A DNA stretch of 64,000 nt from Paenibacillus sp. Root52 (GCF_001426865.1 NZ_LMFO01000023.1:434001-498000), one strand, 5' to 3'. Positions 25,905 through 34,770 are shown, numbered from the stretch's first letter. The notes: generated by a model from the letters alone, not told the origin. Numbers and translations: made by a program.

Positions 25905-26468
25905 ATGCTAACCAAACAAGACTTCAAAAAACTGAAAAAAGAAGCTAAGCATGAGATCAAATGGATTGAACAGGAGTATGAACAGCTCCAGCAAAAGGAT
26001 GCTTCAAGCCAGCTTAAGAAACATGACCTATGGGACGAGGAAGAGATCCATCGACTGACTTATGATCGTAAGGATCGAAAGTATGCTTCATGGACGATTG
26101 AACTATGCTCCATCATTGAACAATGGTTACTTCGCCTCTATGAACAAACCTATCAAAAAACATTCAATTCGGTTCAACTTATGAAAACTCCTGCATACCG
26201 CTCTTTATCTAATATCGAGATTCTTCAAGCCGAATTAAAAAGCCAACACATTGCTGTGAAACCTGGGGCAGAGAATGATGATGACGAACTAGCCAAGGTA
26301 TTCAAAGCAAGAAACAAATTAATTCATTCCAACTTCTCCTTCGCCTCAATCGTTGGGCAGGATAGCAATGCGGAACAAACGCTAGAGTGGATCTTGAATA
26401 CCGTTGAACAATACAGAAAACACTTAAAGTACGAAATCCCTGTTCTTAGTAATGCGAAGACCGGATGA
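25905..26468 (+). CDS. Uncharacterised helical protein with HEPN-like RNxxxH motif
   Basis: 187 aa, mostly charged helix. GGGAGG lies 9 nt before the ATG. The segment ELAKVFKARNKLIHSNFSF contains R136-N137-xxx-H141, the R-x4-6-H signature of HEPN domains, placed near the C-terminus after a long helical region with YASWTIELCSIIEQWL, a layout common to that superfamily. HEPN proteins are often RNases or nucleic-acid-binding helpers. No nucleotidyltransferase partner is adjacent, so function is open. Confidence 0.65.
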   Translation: MLTKQDFKKLKKEAKHEIKWIEQEYEQLQQKDASSQLKKHDLWDEEEIHRLTYDRKDRKYASWTIELCSIIEQWLLRLYEQTYQKTFNSVQLMKTPAYRSLSNIEILQAELKSQHIAVKPGAENDDDELAKVFKARNKLIHSNFSFASIVGQDSNAEQTLEWILNTVEQYRKHLKYEIPVLSNAKTG

Positions 26469-26546
26469 ACTCACTACCTACATGTCATTCCGACTGTGTA
26501 CATTTTCGGTACTGATTATAAGCAACATACTATTGAGGGAGGTGCT

Positions 26547-26561
26547 CCGGAACGATTCCGG
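26547..26561 (+). promoter_or_regulatory. Hairpin between Shine-Dalgarno and start codon
   Basis: CCGGAA-CGA-TTCCGG, a perfect 6-bp stem, separates GGGAGG (26537-26542) from the ATG at 26570. Folding would shorten the effective spacing from 27 to about 12 nt. Confidence 0.5.
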
Positions 26562-26569
26562 TAACGAAT

Positions 26570-27301
26570 ATGAATATACAACCTATTGATATCACCATTC
26601 TTCATCTTAACATTCCCACACCCACTGGTAACAGTCCGATTTATCCCGTGATGCTGCGCGATGAAGATGGAATTACATTGGTGGATACAGGCATGATTGG
26701 ACAGTTTGCCGAATTGCAATCTGCACTTGAAGAAGCGGGTGCCAAGCTTCATGAGCTTAAACGCATTATTATCACGCATCAGGATATCGACCATATCGGT
26801 AATCTTGGCGCCTTAGTCAAAGCCGTACCTGACGTCGAAATCTGGGCACATGCTGATGAAATCCCCTATCTTCAAGGAAAGCTTCCACTGATTAAGTTTA
26901 CCCCTGAACGTAGAGCCATGCTAGCCCCACCTACATTGGAGCTAGCTGAGCAACTGCTCTCCGAGCTTCCTACGCTCCCCATCACTCGCATTCTGGAAGA
27001 TGGGGACATGTTGCCCTTACAAGGAGGCATCCAAGTTATTCATACACCAGGTCATACTCCCGGACATATCTGCTTGTACTTCCGCGAGAAGCAGTTTCTA
27101 CTCGCAGCCGATGAGCTTCGTGTAGTTGATGACGAATTGGTAGGCCCTGCTCCTCCAGCAACGCCGGACATGCCCGAGGCACTACGCAGCCTGAAACGAT
27201 TAATCGGCTTGAACATCGATACCGTCCTGTGTTACCACGGTGGTGAATACACCCAAGCCGCAAGTGAACGAGTGGCTGAACTCGCTGAGCTTGGTGAATA
27301 A
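26570..27301 (+). CDS. MBL-fold metallo-hydrolase
   Basis: 243 aa. The metal motif reads THQDIDHIG (His70, Asp72, Asp74, His75), followed by HTPGHTPGHICLY, a bridging Asp in LLAADELR, and CYHGGEY. Asp in place of the second His of HxHxDH is common in this subgroup (YflN-like), so it is not read as a defect. Substrate unknown. The only good Shine-Dalgarno lies 27 nt upstream across a hairpin. Confidence 0.85.
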   Translation: MNIQPIDITILHLNIPTPTGNSPIYPVMLRDEDGITLVDTGMIGQFAELQSALEEAGAKLHELKRIIITHQDIDHIGNLGALVKAVPDVEIWAHADEIPYLQGKLPLIKFTPERRAMLAPPTLELAEQLLSELPTLPITRILEDGDMLPLQGGIQVIHTPGHTPGHICLYFREKQFLLAADELRVVDDELVGPAPPATPDMPEALRSLKRLIGLNIDTVLCYHGGEYTQAASERVAELAELGE

Positions 27302-27471
27302 GTTAACTGATACAGACATTACATCCTCATGCAGACGGTGACTTATTACCTGTAATGGCATCTCTACAGAGATGAAATAATGAATAAAGGGGTTGTCCCA
27401 TAAGTGATATGCTCCCCATAAAGTAGACAGGTGAAATAACAAAAGCCTGTTACTGAATGGGGAGTATTTTT

Positions 27472-28155
27472 ATGGAAAAAAAGAAGTTTACGGCACTTGA
27501 AAAATTGAATATTCTGCAGGAAATTGAATGTGGCGAACTTGGTTTAAGCGCTGTGGCTCAACAGTACGGATTATCCAAAACATCTGTAGTCAAGTGGCGA
27601 AGCCGTTATCAGTTGTATGGTTACGAGGGTCTGGAAGTCCGTTCCCACAATCGAAGGTATTCAGTAGAGCTCAAACGCCAAGCAGTCCATGATTATTTGG
27701 AAGGTGGATTATCGCAATATCAAATCATCGACAAGTATAAAATTGCAAGTCGAACTCAACTCGCCAACTGGATTAAGAAGTATAATGGTCTTAGCATCAG
27801 CTTAACCGCTGCTCATTCAGGAGGAACTAGAGCGATGACCAAAGGACGCGTAACAACTTGGCAGGAACGGATCGATATCGTGCAATATTGCCTGGACAAT
27901 GGACAAAACTACACCCAGGCAGCAGGCTATTTTCACGTTTCGTACCAACAAGTATATAGTTGGGTAAAGAAATACGAAGCAGGCGGCGAAGAGGCGCTAC
28001 GGGACGGCAGAGGACGTACCAAAACACCTGAAGCACTCACGGAGGCAGATCATCACAGACTCGCTATGCAAAAGTTAGAGTACGAGAATGCGCGGCTACG
28101 TGCGGAGAATGCTTTTCTAAAAAAGTTAGGGGAACTCGAAAGGAGGAGGCGTTAA
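27472..28155 (+). CDS. IS150-type transposase OrfA
   Basis: 227 aa from ATG 27472. It contains helix-turn-helix units (YGLSKTSVVKWRSRYQLYG; FHVSYQQVYSWVKKYEAGG) for end binding and a C-terminal leucine-zipper-like helix. The slip sequence A AAA AAG at 28119-28125 lies just before the stop. Shifting by -1 there joins this frame to orfB to make the full OrfAB transposase. Confidence 0.93.
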   Translation: MEKKKFTALEKLNILQEIECGELGLSAVAQQYGLSKTSVVKWRSRYQLYGYEGLEVRSHNRRYSVELKRQAVHDYLEGGLSQYQIIDKYKIASRTQLANWIKKYNGLSISLTAAHSGGTRAMTKGRVTTWQERIDIVQYCLDNGQNYTQAAGYFHVSYQQVYSWVKKYEAGGEEALRDGRGRTKTPEALTEADHHRLAMQKLEYENARLRAENAFLKKLGELERRRR

Positions 28156-28229
28156 GTCACATTCGTCAGGAGAACATCTACCTGGCTATTCAGGTTGTTC
28201 GGCAGGAGGAGTCCTGTTCCCTTCAGCTT

Positions 28230-29033
28230 TTGTGTGAAATCGCAGGAATTCCGCGGTCCAGCTACTATAAATGGTTGAATCGAAAACCGAGTTCACGGGA
28301 GAACGACAATGCAAAGCTTACACAGGCCATGCTCCTTCTCTATGAGAAGGTGGAGCGAATCTTTGGGTATCGCCAATTGACGCTTCATTTACGCAGGCAA
28401 ATGGACAGTCCGATTAACGCAAAGCGAGTATATCGTCTGATGAAGCTCCAGGGCATCCAATCTGTCACCCGAAGAAAGAGGAAGAAGTACGTAGGCTCTA
28501 CACCTCAGCAGGTCGCAGAGAACGTACTGAATCGTAGATTTGAGGCGGAAATGCCAAACCAAAAATGGGTAACGGACGTAACGGAATTGAAGTACGGCAA
28601 CGGAAAGAAAGCCTATTTAAGCGCAATTAAGGATCTGCACGACAAGTCTATTGTTGCTTATGTCTTAGGGCATTCTAATAATAATCCGCTGGTCTTTAAG
28701 ACGCTTGAATTGGCTTTAAAGGCTGTTCCAGCAAGCCGTCCCTTGCTTCATAGCGACCGCGGTTTCCAGTATACCTCTTTACGCTTTAAGGAGATGTTGG
28801 ACGAAGCGAAGCTCACACAAAGTATGTCTCGGGTGGGCTGTTGCATTGATAACGGACCCATGGAATCCTTTTGGGGAACGCTCAAATGTGAGAAGTATTA
28901 CTTGCATAGCTACGGAACCTTTGAAGAGCTCCAAAAAGACATTGATGATTACATACAATTTTACAATTACGAACGGTTTCAGGCAAAACTAAACGGCCTC
29001 ACTCCCAATGAATTCAGGATCAAGGCCGCTTAA
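28230..29033 (+). CDS. IS150-type transposase OrfB (integrase core)
   Basis: The frame is open from the slip site at 28119 through 29033, and no strong start of its own is needed. The DDE catalytic triad is visible: Asp in WVTDVTELKYG, Asp in LLHSDRGFQYTS, and Glu in MESFWGTLKCEKYY, with a C-terminal YNYERFQAKLNGLTPNEF. It should work as the C-terminal part of the OrfAB frameshift product. Confidence 0.93.
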   Translation: MCEIAGIPRSSYYKWLNRKPSSRENDNAKLTQAMLLLYEKVERIFGYRQLTLHLRRQMDSPINAKRVYRLMKLQGIQSVTRRKRKKYVGSTPQQVAENVLNRRFEAEMPNQKWVTDVTELKYGNGKKAYLSAIKDLHDKSIVAYVLGHSNNNPLVFKTLELALKAVPASRPLLHSDRGFQYTSLRFKEMLDEAKLTQSMSRVGCCIDNGPMESFWGTLKCEKYYLHSYGTFEELQKDIDDYIQFYNYERFQAKLNGLTPNEFRIKAA

Positions 29034-29097
29034 CCAACTTTTATTTTTTGTACTGTCTACTTGACGGGGTGCAGTTCATAAGTCATGAATATGACGG

Positions 29098-29118
29098 GGG
29101 ACAGCCCCTTTATTCATT
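29098..29118. repeat. Right arm of hairpin split by the IS
   Basis: Complementary over 21 bp (one G-U wobble) to 27379-27399. Removing the IS and one TAAG restores a stem-loop with a 20-nt loop that itself contains GTCAT-GAAT-ATGAC. This was probably a terminator or palindromic repeat between the MBL gene and the gene at 29259. Confidence 0.8.
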
Positions 29119-29127
29119 ATTTTGATG

Positions 29128-29240
29128 TAATGAATCTGAAACACGCTATTTGCTCCCATTTCCCCGGATCTGAGATCTAATGAATCACAGAGGCGTTATT
29201 TCGTCGATTCAGTCGATTTTTCAGGGTTTGAGACCTGGCA
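29128..29240. repeat. Paired imperfect repeat in noncoding DNA
   Basis: Two units start with TAATGAATC at 29128 and 29178 (50-nt period), each followed by a CG-TATTT block and a GATCTGAGA / GTTTGAGA-like block. There is no open frame. It lies downstream of the sugar dehydrogenase gene. It resembles dispersed intergenic repeats of this genus, which I cannot verify here. Confidence 0.45.
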
Positions 29241-29258
29241 AGCCAATACCATATCGGG

Positions 29259-30476
29259 TTACTTCGCTTGATCCTGCGGGGTAAGCACGATGAGCTTATC
29301 ATCACCATCACGCGGGGAGCCACGACCATCCCGATTGTTTGTTAGTACATAGATTTGTCCATCTGCTCCAGTCGTTACATTCCGAATGCGTCCCCATTCA
29401 TCTTCAAAAATAGGTTCAACCTGATCGACTTGCGTTCCGTCCTCGGATAGCGTGATCTTCAACAGTTGTTCTCCGCGCAGATTGGCCGCAATTAAGGAAC
29501 CCGCCCAAGGTCCTTCCTCAATATAAGCAATACCCGAAGGAGCCCAGGTATCATCGCCACTATGTGCAAGCGGAGCCTGATACTCGCTATTGTTATGGTC
29601 GTCACCCTCTACCTCAGGCCAACCATAATTAGCCCCGGCTTCAATTCGGTTAATCTCATCCAGATTCCGCTGACCATGCTCGGTCGCATAGAGGTATCCA
29701 TTGTCCGGATTCCAAGTTAGTCCCTGTGCATTACGGTGTCCCATACTATATACAGGAGAATTCCAAGGGTTGTCCGCAGGGATCGAGCCATCGAGACCAA
29801 TTCGTAATATTTTGCCTCCTAGATTGTCCTGATCCTGCGCTAGTTCTGGTTCATACCGCTCACCTGTTGTGATATAGAGCAGATTGTCCGGTCCGATCTT
29901 GATGCGCCCACCGTTATGATTCACACCGCCAGGGATATCGCCAAGTAATTCCTTATCAATGACTGCTGTCCCATCACTCACCTTCAATCGTAATACACGA
30001 TTCGCAATGTTATCGCCTTCAATGTACGAATGATAGGCATACAGATAGCCGTTTTCCTCAAACTCCGGGTCAGCGGCAAGCCCTAATAACCCGCCCTCAC
30101 CTTCCTCATTAAACGGATCAGTAAATTCAATCAATGGCTCAGACAACAACTCGCCATCCTCAATGACCCGTATTGTACCCGGACGCTCGGTTACAAACAT
30201 ACGACCATCGGACACTTCAACCAATTCCCATGGGGCATTAAGCCCTTCTACCAGAACTGAAGTCTCATAAGGAACAACTGCATTCTCCTGTGCCTCATTT
30301 TCACTGCTCTCTACGCTAGTAGAACCGCCGTTAGCTGTCTGTCCCTGACCTCCACCTGCGCCCTGAGATATGGGTTGCGATCCTGATCCTGCGGAGCCAT
30401 CACCCGAAGCACACGCAGTCAATAACGCAACGCTTAATAGCGAAGCATATAGAGGAACGCTTAATCGATTATTCAT
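29259..30476 (-). CDS. PQQ-dependent sugar dehydrogenase family lipoprotein
   Basis: 405 aa. Lipoprotein signal with lipobox LTAC at about residues 19-22, a Gly/Ser/Gln-rich linker, then a six-bladed propeller of the glucose/sorbosone dehydrogenase family: VVEVSDGRMFVTERPGTIRV-type blade, GEGGLLGLAADP, VNHNGGRIKIGPDNLLYI, MGHRNAQGLTWNPDNG, ATEHGQRNLDEINRI and GANYGWPEV. Family members oxidise aldose sugars at the cell surface using PQQ, but several Firmicute members have no proven cofactor. GGGAGAGG lies 5 nt before the ATG. Confidence 0.88.
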   Translation of the reverse strand: MNNRLSVPLYASLLSVALLTACASGDGSAGSGSQPISQGAGGGQGQTANGGSTSVESSENEAQENAVVPYETSVLVEGLNAPWELVEVSDGRMFVTERPGTIRVIEDGELLSEPLIEFTDPFNEEGEGGLLGLAADPEFEENGYLYAYHSYIEGDNIANRVLRLKVSDGTAVIDKELLGDIPGGVNHNGGRIKIGPDNLLYITTGERYEPELAQDQDNLGGKILRIGLDGSIPADNPWNSPVYSMGHRNAQGLTWNPDNGYLYATEHGQRNLDEINRIEAGANYGWPEVEGDDHNNSEYQAPLAHSGDDTWAPSGIAYIEEGPWAGSLIAANLRGEQLLKITLSEDGTQVDQVEPIFEDEWGRIRNVTTGADGQIYVLTNNRDGRGSPRDGDDKLIVLTPQDQAK

Positions 30477-30783
30477 GCATACCTCTCCCTTCGAATTGGA
30501 ATGAATGGATATGAGTTCATATTTAATGAGTTACGGATATAACACAATCATGACCGTTAACTCTACGACGTCAGACATAACAAGGTTTCGTCCTCTATTA
30601 CCCGTTACCCGCCCCAATATGTACTCAAACGAAAAAGCCGCCCTAATTCTCATTATTTAGAGATAGCCCGATTTCCTTACTTTCTTCTATATAAATGTTC
30701 TCATATACGCGCGCCTATGGAATTGAGACGATTTAATTTATAATAGATTAGATGATATAGACAATTGAAAGGTGGACGTACCT

Positions 30784-31878
30784 ATGACGAACCAAACACC
30801 ATTATCCCGCTTAGAAGCTAGCCTCTCTGTGCAAGGACTGGATGCCACACTAATCACAGATCCTAAACATATCTACTACTTAACAGGATTCGCAAGTAAT
30901 CCGCATGAACGTTTCCTTGGACTCGTGCTCGCACGCGGCGAAGAACCTCTTTTGATTGTACCTGCGCTAGATGCCGATGCCGCAGCTGCTGCTTCCTCCG
31001 TTTCCAACATCGCAACACATACCGATACAGACAATCCATACGAGCTATTTGAGCGTTACCAGGGACGTCTTGGACGAATTGGTTTGGAAAAGGAATACGT
31101 TACCGTTGCACGTTATGAGCAATTAACCGCTGCGTTGGGTGGCACCCAATACGAAGATGTTGGTCCACTGCTGCGCTCCCTACGCGTGAAGAAAACGCCA
31201 GACGAGATTGCTCGAATTCGTCATGCTATTCATCTAATTGAGGAAGTTCTACGCCAAGGGCTTTCCCACGTTCGTACAGGTGTGACCGAGATTGAACTCG
31301 TTGCCGAGATGGAATATCAGATGAAGAAGCTAGGTGCAGACGGCCCTTCCTTCGACACGATGGTGCTCACTGGGCCACAAACGGGATTGCCACACGGTAT
31401 ACCGGGGGAACGTAAGCTTCAACATGGTGATCTGTTGATGTTTGATATGGGCGTATATGCTGGTGGGTATGCTTCCGATATTACACGTACGTTTGCATTT
31501 GGAGACATCTCTCCTGAGCTACGAACAATTTATAATACGGTACTGGCAGCGAATGAAGCCGCTATTCGAGCAGTCAAGCCTGGCGTGACCTGTGCAGAGA
31601 TTGACCGTGCTGCACGCCAAGTTACAGAAGATGCTGGCTACGGTGAACGCTTCATGCATCGCGTCGGTCATGGCCTCGGCATTGATGTTCACGAATATCC
31701 ATCATTGCATGGTCAGAATACAGACCTCTTACAAGAAGGTACCGTATTCACCATCGAACCGGGCATTTATGTAACCGGAGCTGGCGGCGTGCGCATTGAG
31801 GATGATGTCCTCGTAACAGAAACGGGTGTAGAAGTACTGACTTCTTATCCTAAAAAATTGCAAATTCTGACAGACTAA
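30784..31878 (+). CDS. M24 family Xaa-Pro aminopeptidase
   Basis: 364 aa from ATG 30784 with AAAGGTGG upstream. It has an N-terminal creatinase-like domain (about 1-125) and a C-terminal pita-bread domain carrying the five metal ligands: Asp in MFDMGVY, Asp in ASDITRTF, His in VGHGLGIDVHE, Glu in TIEPGIY, Glu in RIEDDVLV. It removes N-terminal residues preceding proline in the cytosol. Monocistronic with a strong terminator. Confidence 0.92.
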   Translation: MTNQTPLSRLEASLSVQGLDATLITDPKHIYYLTGFASNPHERFLGLVLARGEEPLLIVPALDADAAAAASSVSNIATHTDTDNPYELFERYQGRLGRIGLEKEYVTVARYEQLTAALGGTQYEDVGPLLRSLRVKKTPDEIARIRHAIHLIEEVLRQGLSHVRTGVTEIELVAEMEYQMKKLGADGPSFDTMVLTGPQTGLPHGIPGERKLQHGDLLMFDMGVYAGGYASDITRTFAFGDISPELRTIYNTVLAANEAAIRAVKPGVTCAEIDRAARQVTEDAGYGERFMHRVGHGLGIDVHEYPSLHGQNTDLLQEGTVFTIEPGIYVTGAGGVRIEDDVLVTETGVEVLTSYPKKLQILTD

Positions 31879-31945
31879 TACTTCTTATTCATCACTTCAT
31901 CATATAGGAACCTTCGTGCTGGTTGTATCACCACCTATAATGCAA

Positions 31946-31990
31946 AATGTCCCGCAAGTCCATGATGACATGGCTCTGCGGGACATTTTT
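31946..31990 (+). terminator. Bidirectional terminator between M24 peptidase and VUT transporter
   Basis: AATGTCCCGCA pairs with TGCGGGACATT across a 20-nt loop, with A and T runs on the two sides. It can serve both convergent genes. Confidence 0.8.
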
Positions 31991-32056
31991 AGTTTCATTT
32001 ATGAACATTCACTTATTTACTTCTGGTAACCATCTACACGTAGATTGCCTTCGAAT

Positions 32057-32752
32057 TTAAGACTCATCCTTAAACTTAAAATTACGCGCAGCATACAGGA
32101 ACGGCGTTCCCACTGCAGTCAGTACAAATTTGATCACATAGGTGGTTAGGAAAATCTCATTCCACACATCCCATGGATAAATGAATGCAAACGCAATCGC
32201 AGTGAACACTAACGTATCCACAAATGAACTGATAATCGAGCTTCCGTTTGTACGAATCCACAATTGATTACGACCAGGTGTGATTTTGCGTAACCAAGAG
32301 TACAAGCGCACATCCAGGAATTGACTAATAAAGTACGCTGACAGGCTTCCCAGTGCAAGACGTGGCAATAGCCCGAATAAAGCTTCCATCGGCTTCTGGG
32401 CAAAGTCTGTAGATGCTGGATCAAAGTACAACACCATCTGCATGAGTACCGTGGTCATAATTAACGTAAAGAACCCGAACCATACAGCTTTGCGCGCTTC
32501 TCCTGAACCGTACTTCTCGTTAAGCAAGTCACTGGTAAGGTATAGACTTACATACATCGTGTTGCCTAGTGTCAACACAATCCCCATAATATCTATCGTT
32601 TTGGTCACCTGAATGTTGGCAATAACCGTTGCCACACCAATCCAGGCATAGAGACCTTTTTTACCGAACAAGCGATAACATAACAAAAAGAAACCATAAG
32701 TGACGAGAACGAATAACGCTCCCCACCCTAAATTAAACATAAATACATACAC
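32057..32752 (-). CDS. Queuosine precursor transporter (VUT/YhhQ family)
   Basis: About 231 aa with 6-7 membrane segments. Family marks include IANIQVTKTID, LTSDLLNEKYG..EARKAVW and FVDTLVFTAIAF. YhhQ-type proteins import preQ0/preQ1. The start is GTG 32752 or ATG 32740; both are close to AGGAAGG, which lies inside a preQ1-I riboswitch, so supply of the queuosine precursor should shut off translation. The riboswitch agrees independently with the assigned substrate. Confidence 0.92.
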   Translation of the reverse strand: MYVFMFNLGWGALFVLVTYGFFLLCYRLFGKKGLYAWIGVATVIANIQVTKTIDIMGIVLTLGNTMYVSLYLTSDLLNEKYGSGEARKAVWFGFFTLIMTTVLMQMVLYFDPASTDFAQKPMEALFGLLPRLALGSLSAYFISQFLDVRLYSWLRKITPGRNQLWIRTNGSSIISSFVDTLVFTAIAFAFIYPWDVWNEIFLTTYVIKFVLTAVGTPFLYAARNFKFKDES

Positions 32753-32754
32753 TG

Positions 32755-32794
32755 CCTTCCTAGTTTTGATTACGCGGGATGGTTACGAACCGCG
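32755..32794 (-). ncRNA. preQ1-I riboswitch
   Basis: On the minus strand the sequence runs CGCGG-TTC, an 8-nt loop, CCCGCG, then TAATCAAAACTAGGAAGG. It aligns step for step with the class I preQ1 aptamer (stem P1, TTC loop, CCC of P2, A-rich tail ending in CTARGGA). The tail overlaps the ribosome binding site of the transporter gene, so ligand binding would block translation. Confidence 0.88.
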
Positions 32795-32937
32795 GTCTGG
32801 CACAGAGCCAAAACATGATTACTCTATCATATTTCCTGCCTATTGAACAGCACTAAATTACACCATTACTGCTAAGCTAAAAATGAACCGTTGGTGTACC
32901 TTCTGTTCTAATGTACCTCACATAAACATTCAAGCTC

Positions 32938-32968
32938 AAAAAAACGCCCTCCGGGTATCCGAAGGACG
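32938..32968 (-). terminator. tcyP: Terminator of tcyP
   Basis: On the minus strand CGTCCTTCGG pairs with CCGGAGGGCG (two wobbles, 4-nt loop), followed by seven T residues. Confidence 0.8.
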
Positions 32969-33037
32969 GTTCTCGTAATACTATCGTTGTGGTGCAATAG
33001 ATGGCTGCTTAAACCATTACTTCAGTGAGACTTTGGC

Positions 33038-34435
33038 TTACGCCTGAGCGGCACCATCCAGATCAGGTGTTGGGTTGCTGAAGGTATCCTGATCGTTCTC
33101 TTTCAACAATTTACTGGAAACGAGACCTGATGTCATTGAACCATTGACGTTCAGTGCCGTACGACCCATGTCGATGAGCGGTTCAACGGAGATCAACAAG
33201 CCTGCCAGAGCAACAGGCAGATTCATCGTGGACAACACGATCAGGGAAGCGAAGGTTGCCCCGCCACCTACACCGGCTACGCCGAATGAACTGATCATGA
33301 CCACAAGGATCAGGGTAATAATGAAGTCCCAGCTAAGCGGATCGATACCGACCGTAGGAGCAATCATAACCGCGAGCATGGCTGGATATATCCCGGCGCA
33401 GCCGTTTTGACCAATTGTAGCCCCGAAGCTTGCCGACAGATTCGCGATACCATCCGATACACCCAGTTTCTTCGTCTGTGTCTCTACGTTAAGCGGGATA
33501 GCCGCTGCACTGGAACGGGAAGTAAAGGCAAATACCAGTGTTGGCAGAACCTTCTTCACATAAGTGATCGGGTTGAAACCAAACAGAGCAATAATAATCA
33601 AATGAATAATGAACATGACGAACAACGCAACGTAGGACGCGATAACAAACTTAATGAGCTTCAATATCTCATCCGGGTTGGTTGTCGCTGTGACCTTCGT
33701 GATCAACGCCAAAATACCGTACGGCGTCAACCGTAGCACCAGCGTAACAATCCGCATAACTACGGCATACACCGCGTTCACCATTCCACGGAACGTTTCA
33801 GCCTGCTGTGGTTTTTTGCGATCCAAGCCAAGTACCGCTACACCGATAAATGCAGAGAAAATAACAACTGCCAATGTAGATGTACGACGTTCACCTGTCA
33901 TATCTGCGAATGGGTTGGATGGAATAAATTCCAATACCTGCTGCGGAATCGTCTGATCTTTCACATCGACGAGACGTTCCTCCATCCGTTGACCTTGTGC
34001 TAGCTCCCGATCTCCTCCCTCAATCTCAATGGAAGTCAGGTTAAAGCTCAAGCTTGTTACGATACTCACACTTGCAGCGATTGCAGTTGTAATAAGAAGA
34101 ATTGCTATAATGGATAGACTCATCTTACCTAGATTTTGCTTACCCTTCAGATTCATGATTGCCGAAATGATCGACACCATGATCAAAGGAATAACAACCA
34201 TTTGCAACAAACGAACATAGCCTGAACCGGCAAGGTTAAACCAATCAACTGACTTGGTAATAATATCAGAACCTGAGGAATAGATCAGTTGAAGTATAAC
34301 GCCGTATACTACCCCGATGCCCAAACCTGTAAATACACGCTTCGTGAATGAAATGTGTTTCTTCTGCATCCAGAACAGGACACCCAGAAGAATGAGCATA
34401 ACCACGACGTTCAAAATGATTAAAAATGTATCCAC
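33038..34435 (-). CDS. tcyP: L-cystine symporter TcyP (DAACS family)
   Basis: 465 aa, starting at GTG with GGAGG 10 nt upstream. It has 8 membrane helices plus re-entrant loops. The signature serines are in FAFTSRSSAAAIPLN and the substrate/sodium region in SFGVAGVGGGATFASL and NVNGSMTSGLV. Length and order match B. subtilis TcyP. It imports cystine with sodium. The gap 34436-34770 is AT-rich and holds both divergent promoters; I see no riboswitch there. Confidence 0.92.
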   Translation of the reverse strand: MDTFLIILNVVVMLILLGVLFWMQKKHISFTKRVFTGLGIGVVYGVILQLIYSSGSDIITKSVDWFNLAGSGYVRLLQMVVIPLIMVSIISAIMNLKGKQNLGKMSLSIIAILLITTAIAASVSIVTSLSFNLTSIEIEGGDRELAQGQRMEERLVDVKDQTIPQQVLEFIPSNPFADMTGERRTSTLAVVIFSAFIGVAVLGLDRKKPQQAETFRGMVNAVYAVVMRIVTLVLRLTPYGILALITKVTATTNPDEILKLIKFVIASYVALFVMFIIHLIIIALFGFNPITYVKKVLPTLVFAFTSRSSAAAIPLNVETQTKKLGVSDGIANLSASFGATIGQNGCAGIYPAMLAVMIAPTVGIDPLSWDFIITLILVVMISSFGVAGVGGGATFASLIVLSTMNLPVALAGLLISVEPLIDMGRTALNVNGSMTSGLVSSKLLKENDQDTFSNPTPDLDGAAQA

Positions 34436-34770
34436 TACTGTAAATCCTCCTCTTAAATGTGCTTGCCGAAACCTCCGGCTTTCTATTTACTTATATTGTA
34501 TTGAACAATATAACACATAACAAACTATTCCGGTAGGCATTAATTTATTTTGTGTAATATGTATGTAATCTAATTGCGCATTTCTGAAAAAAACTGATCG
34601 TTTTATGAAATTTGTTGTATTCAACCTCAGGTTAATTATGTAATATAGGTATATCCGCTTATTCCCAAGTTTTCTCAATGTGAAAATTAGGTCTTTCTTC
34701 GTTGATAGATAGGACTGATGAGTACGGAAAAGCGACTATGTTAATGAACATGACGTGAAAGGATGATTTT

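Larger units (their letters stand above)
27405..29078 (+). mobile_element. IS3 family (IS150-type) insertion sequence, complete
   Basis: 1674 bp. Terminal inverted repeats of 26 bp (27405-27430 and 29053-29078) match at 21 positions. The flanking TAAG at 27401-27404 and 29079-29082 is a 4-bp target duplication. It carries orfA and orfB with an A AAA AAG slip site. Both reading frames and the DDE residues are intact, so it may be active. Its insertion splits a long hairpin (27379-27399 with 29098-29118). Confidence 0.93.

Noticed and set aside
26776..26796. Apparent loss of a metal ligand (HQDIDH instead of HxHxDH) in the MBL protein
   Set aside because: Asp at this position is common in YflN-like members, and the other ligands are present.
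30720..30750. TTGAGA and TATAAT upstream of the M24 peptidase
   Set aside because: The spacer is only 10 nt, too short for a SigA promoter.
34436..34770. Possible riboswitch in the tcyP/chemoreceptor gap
   Set aside because: AT-rich with no conserved aptamer core or terminator; no support.
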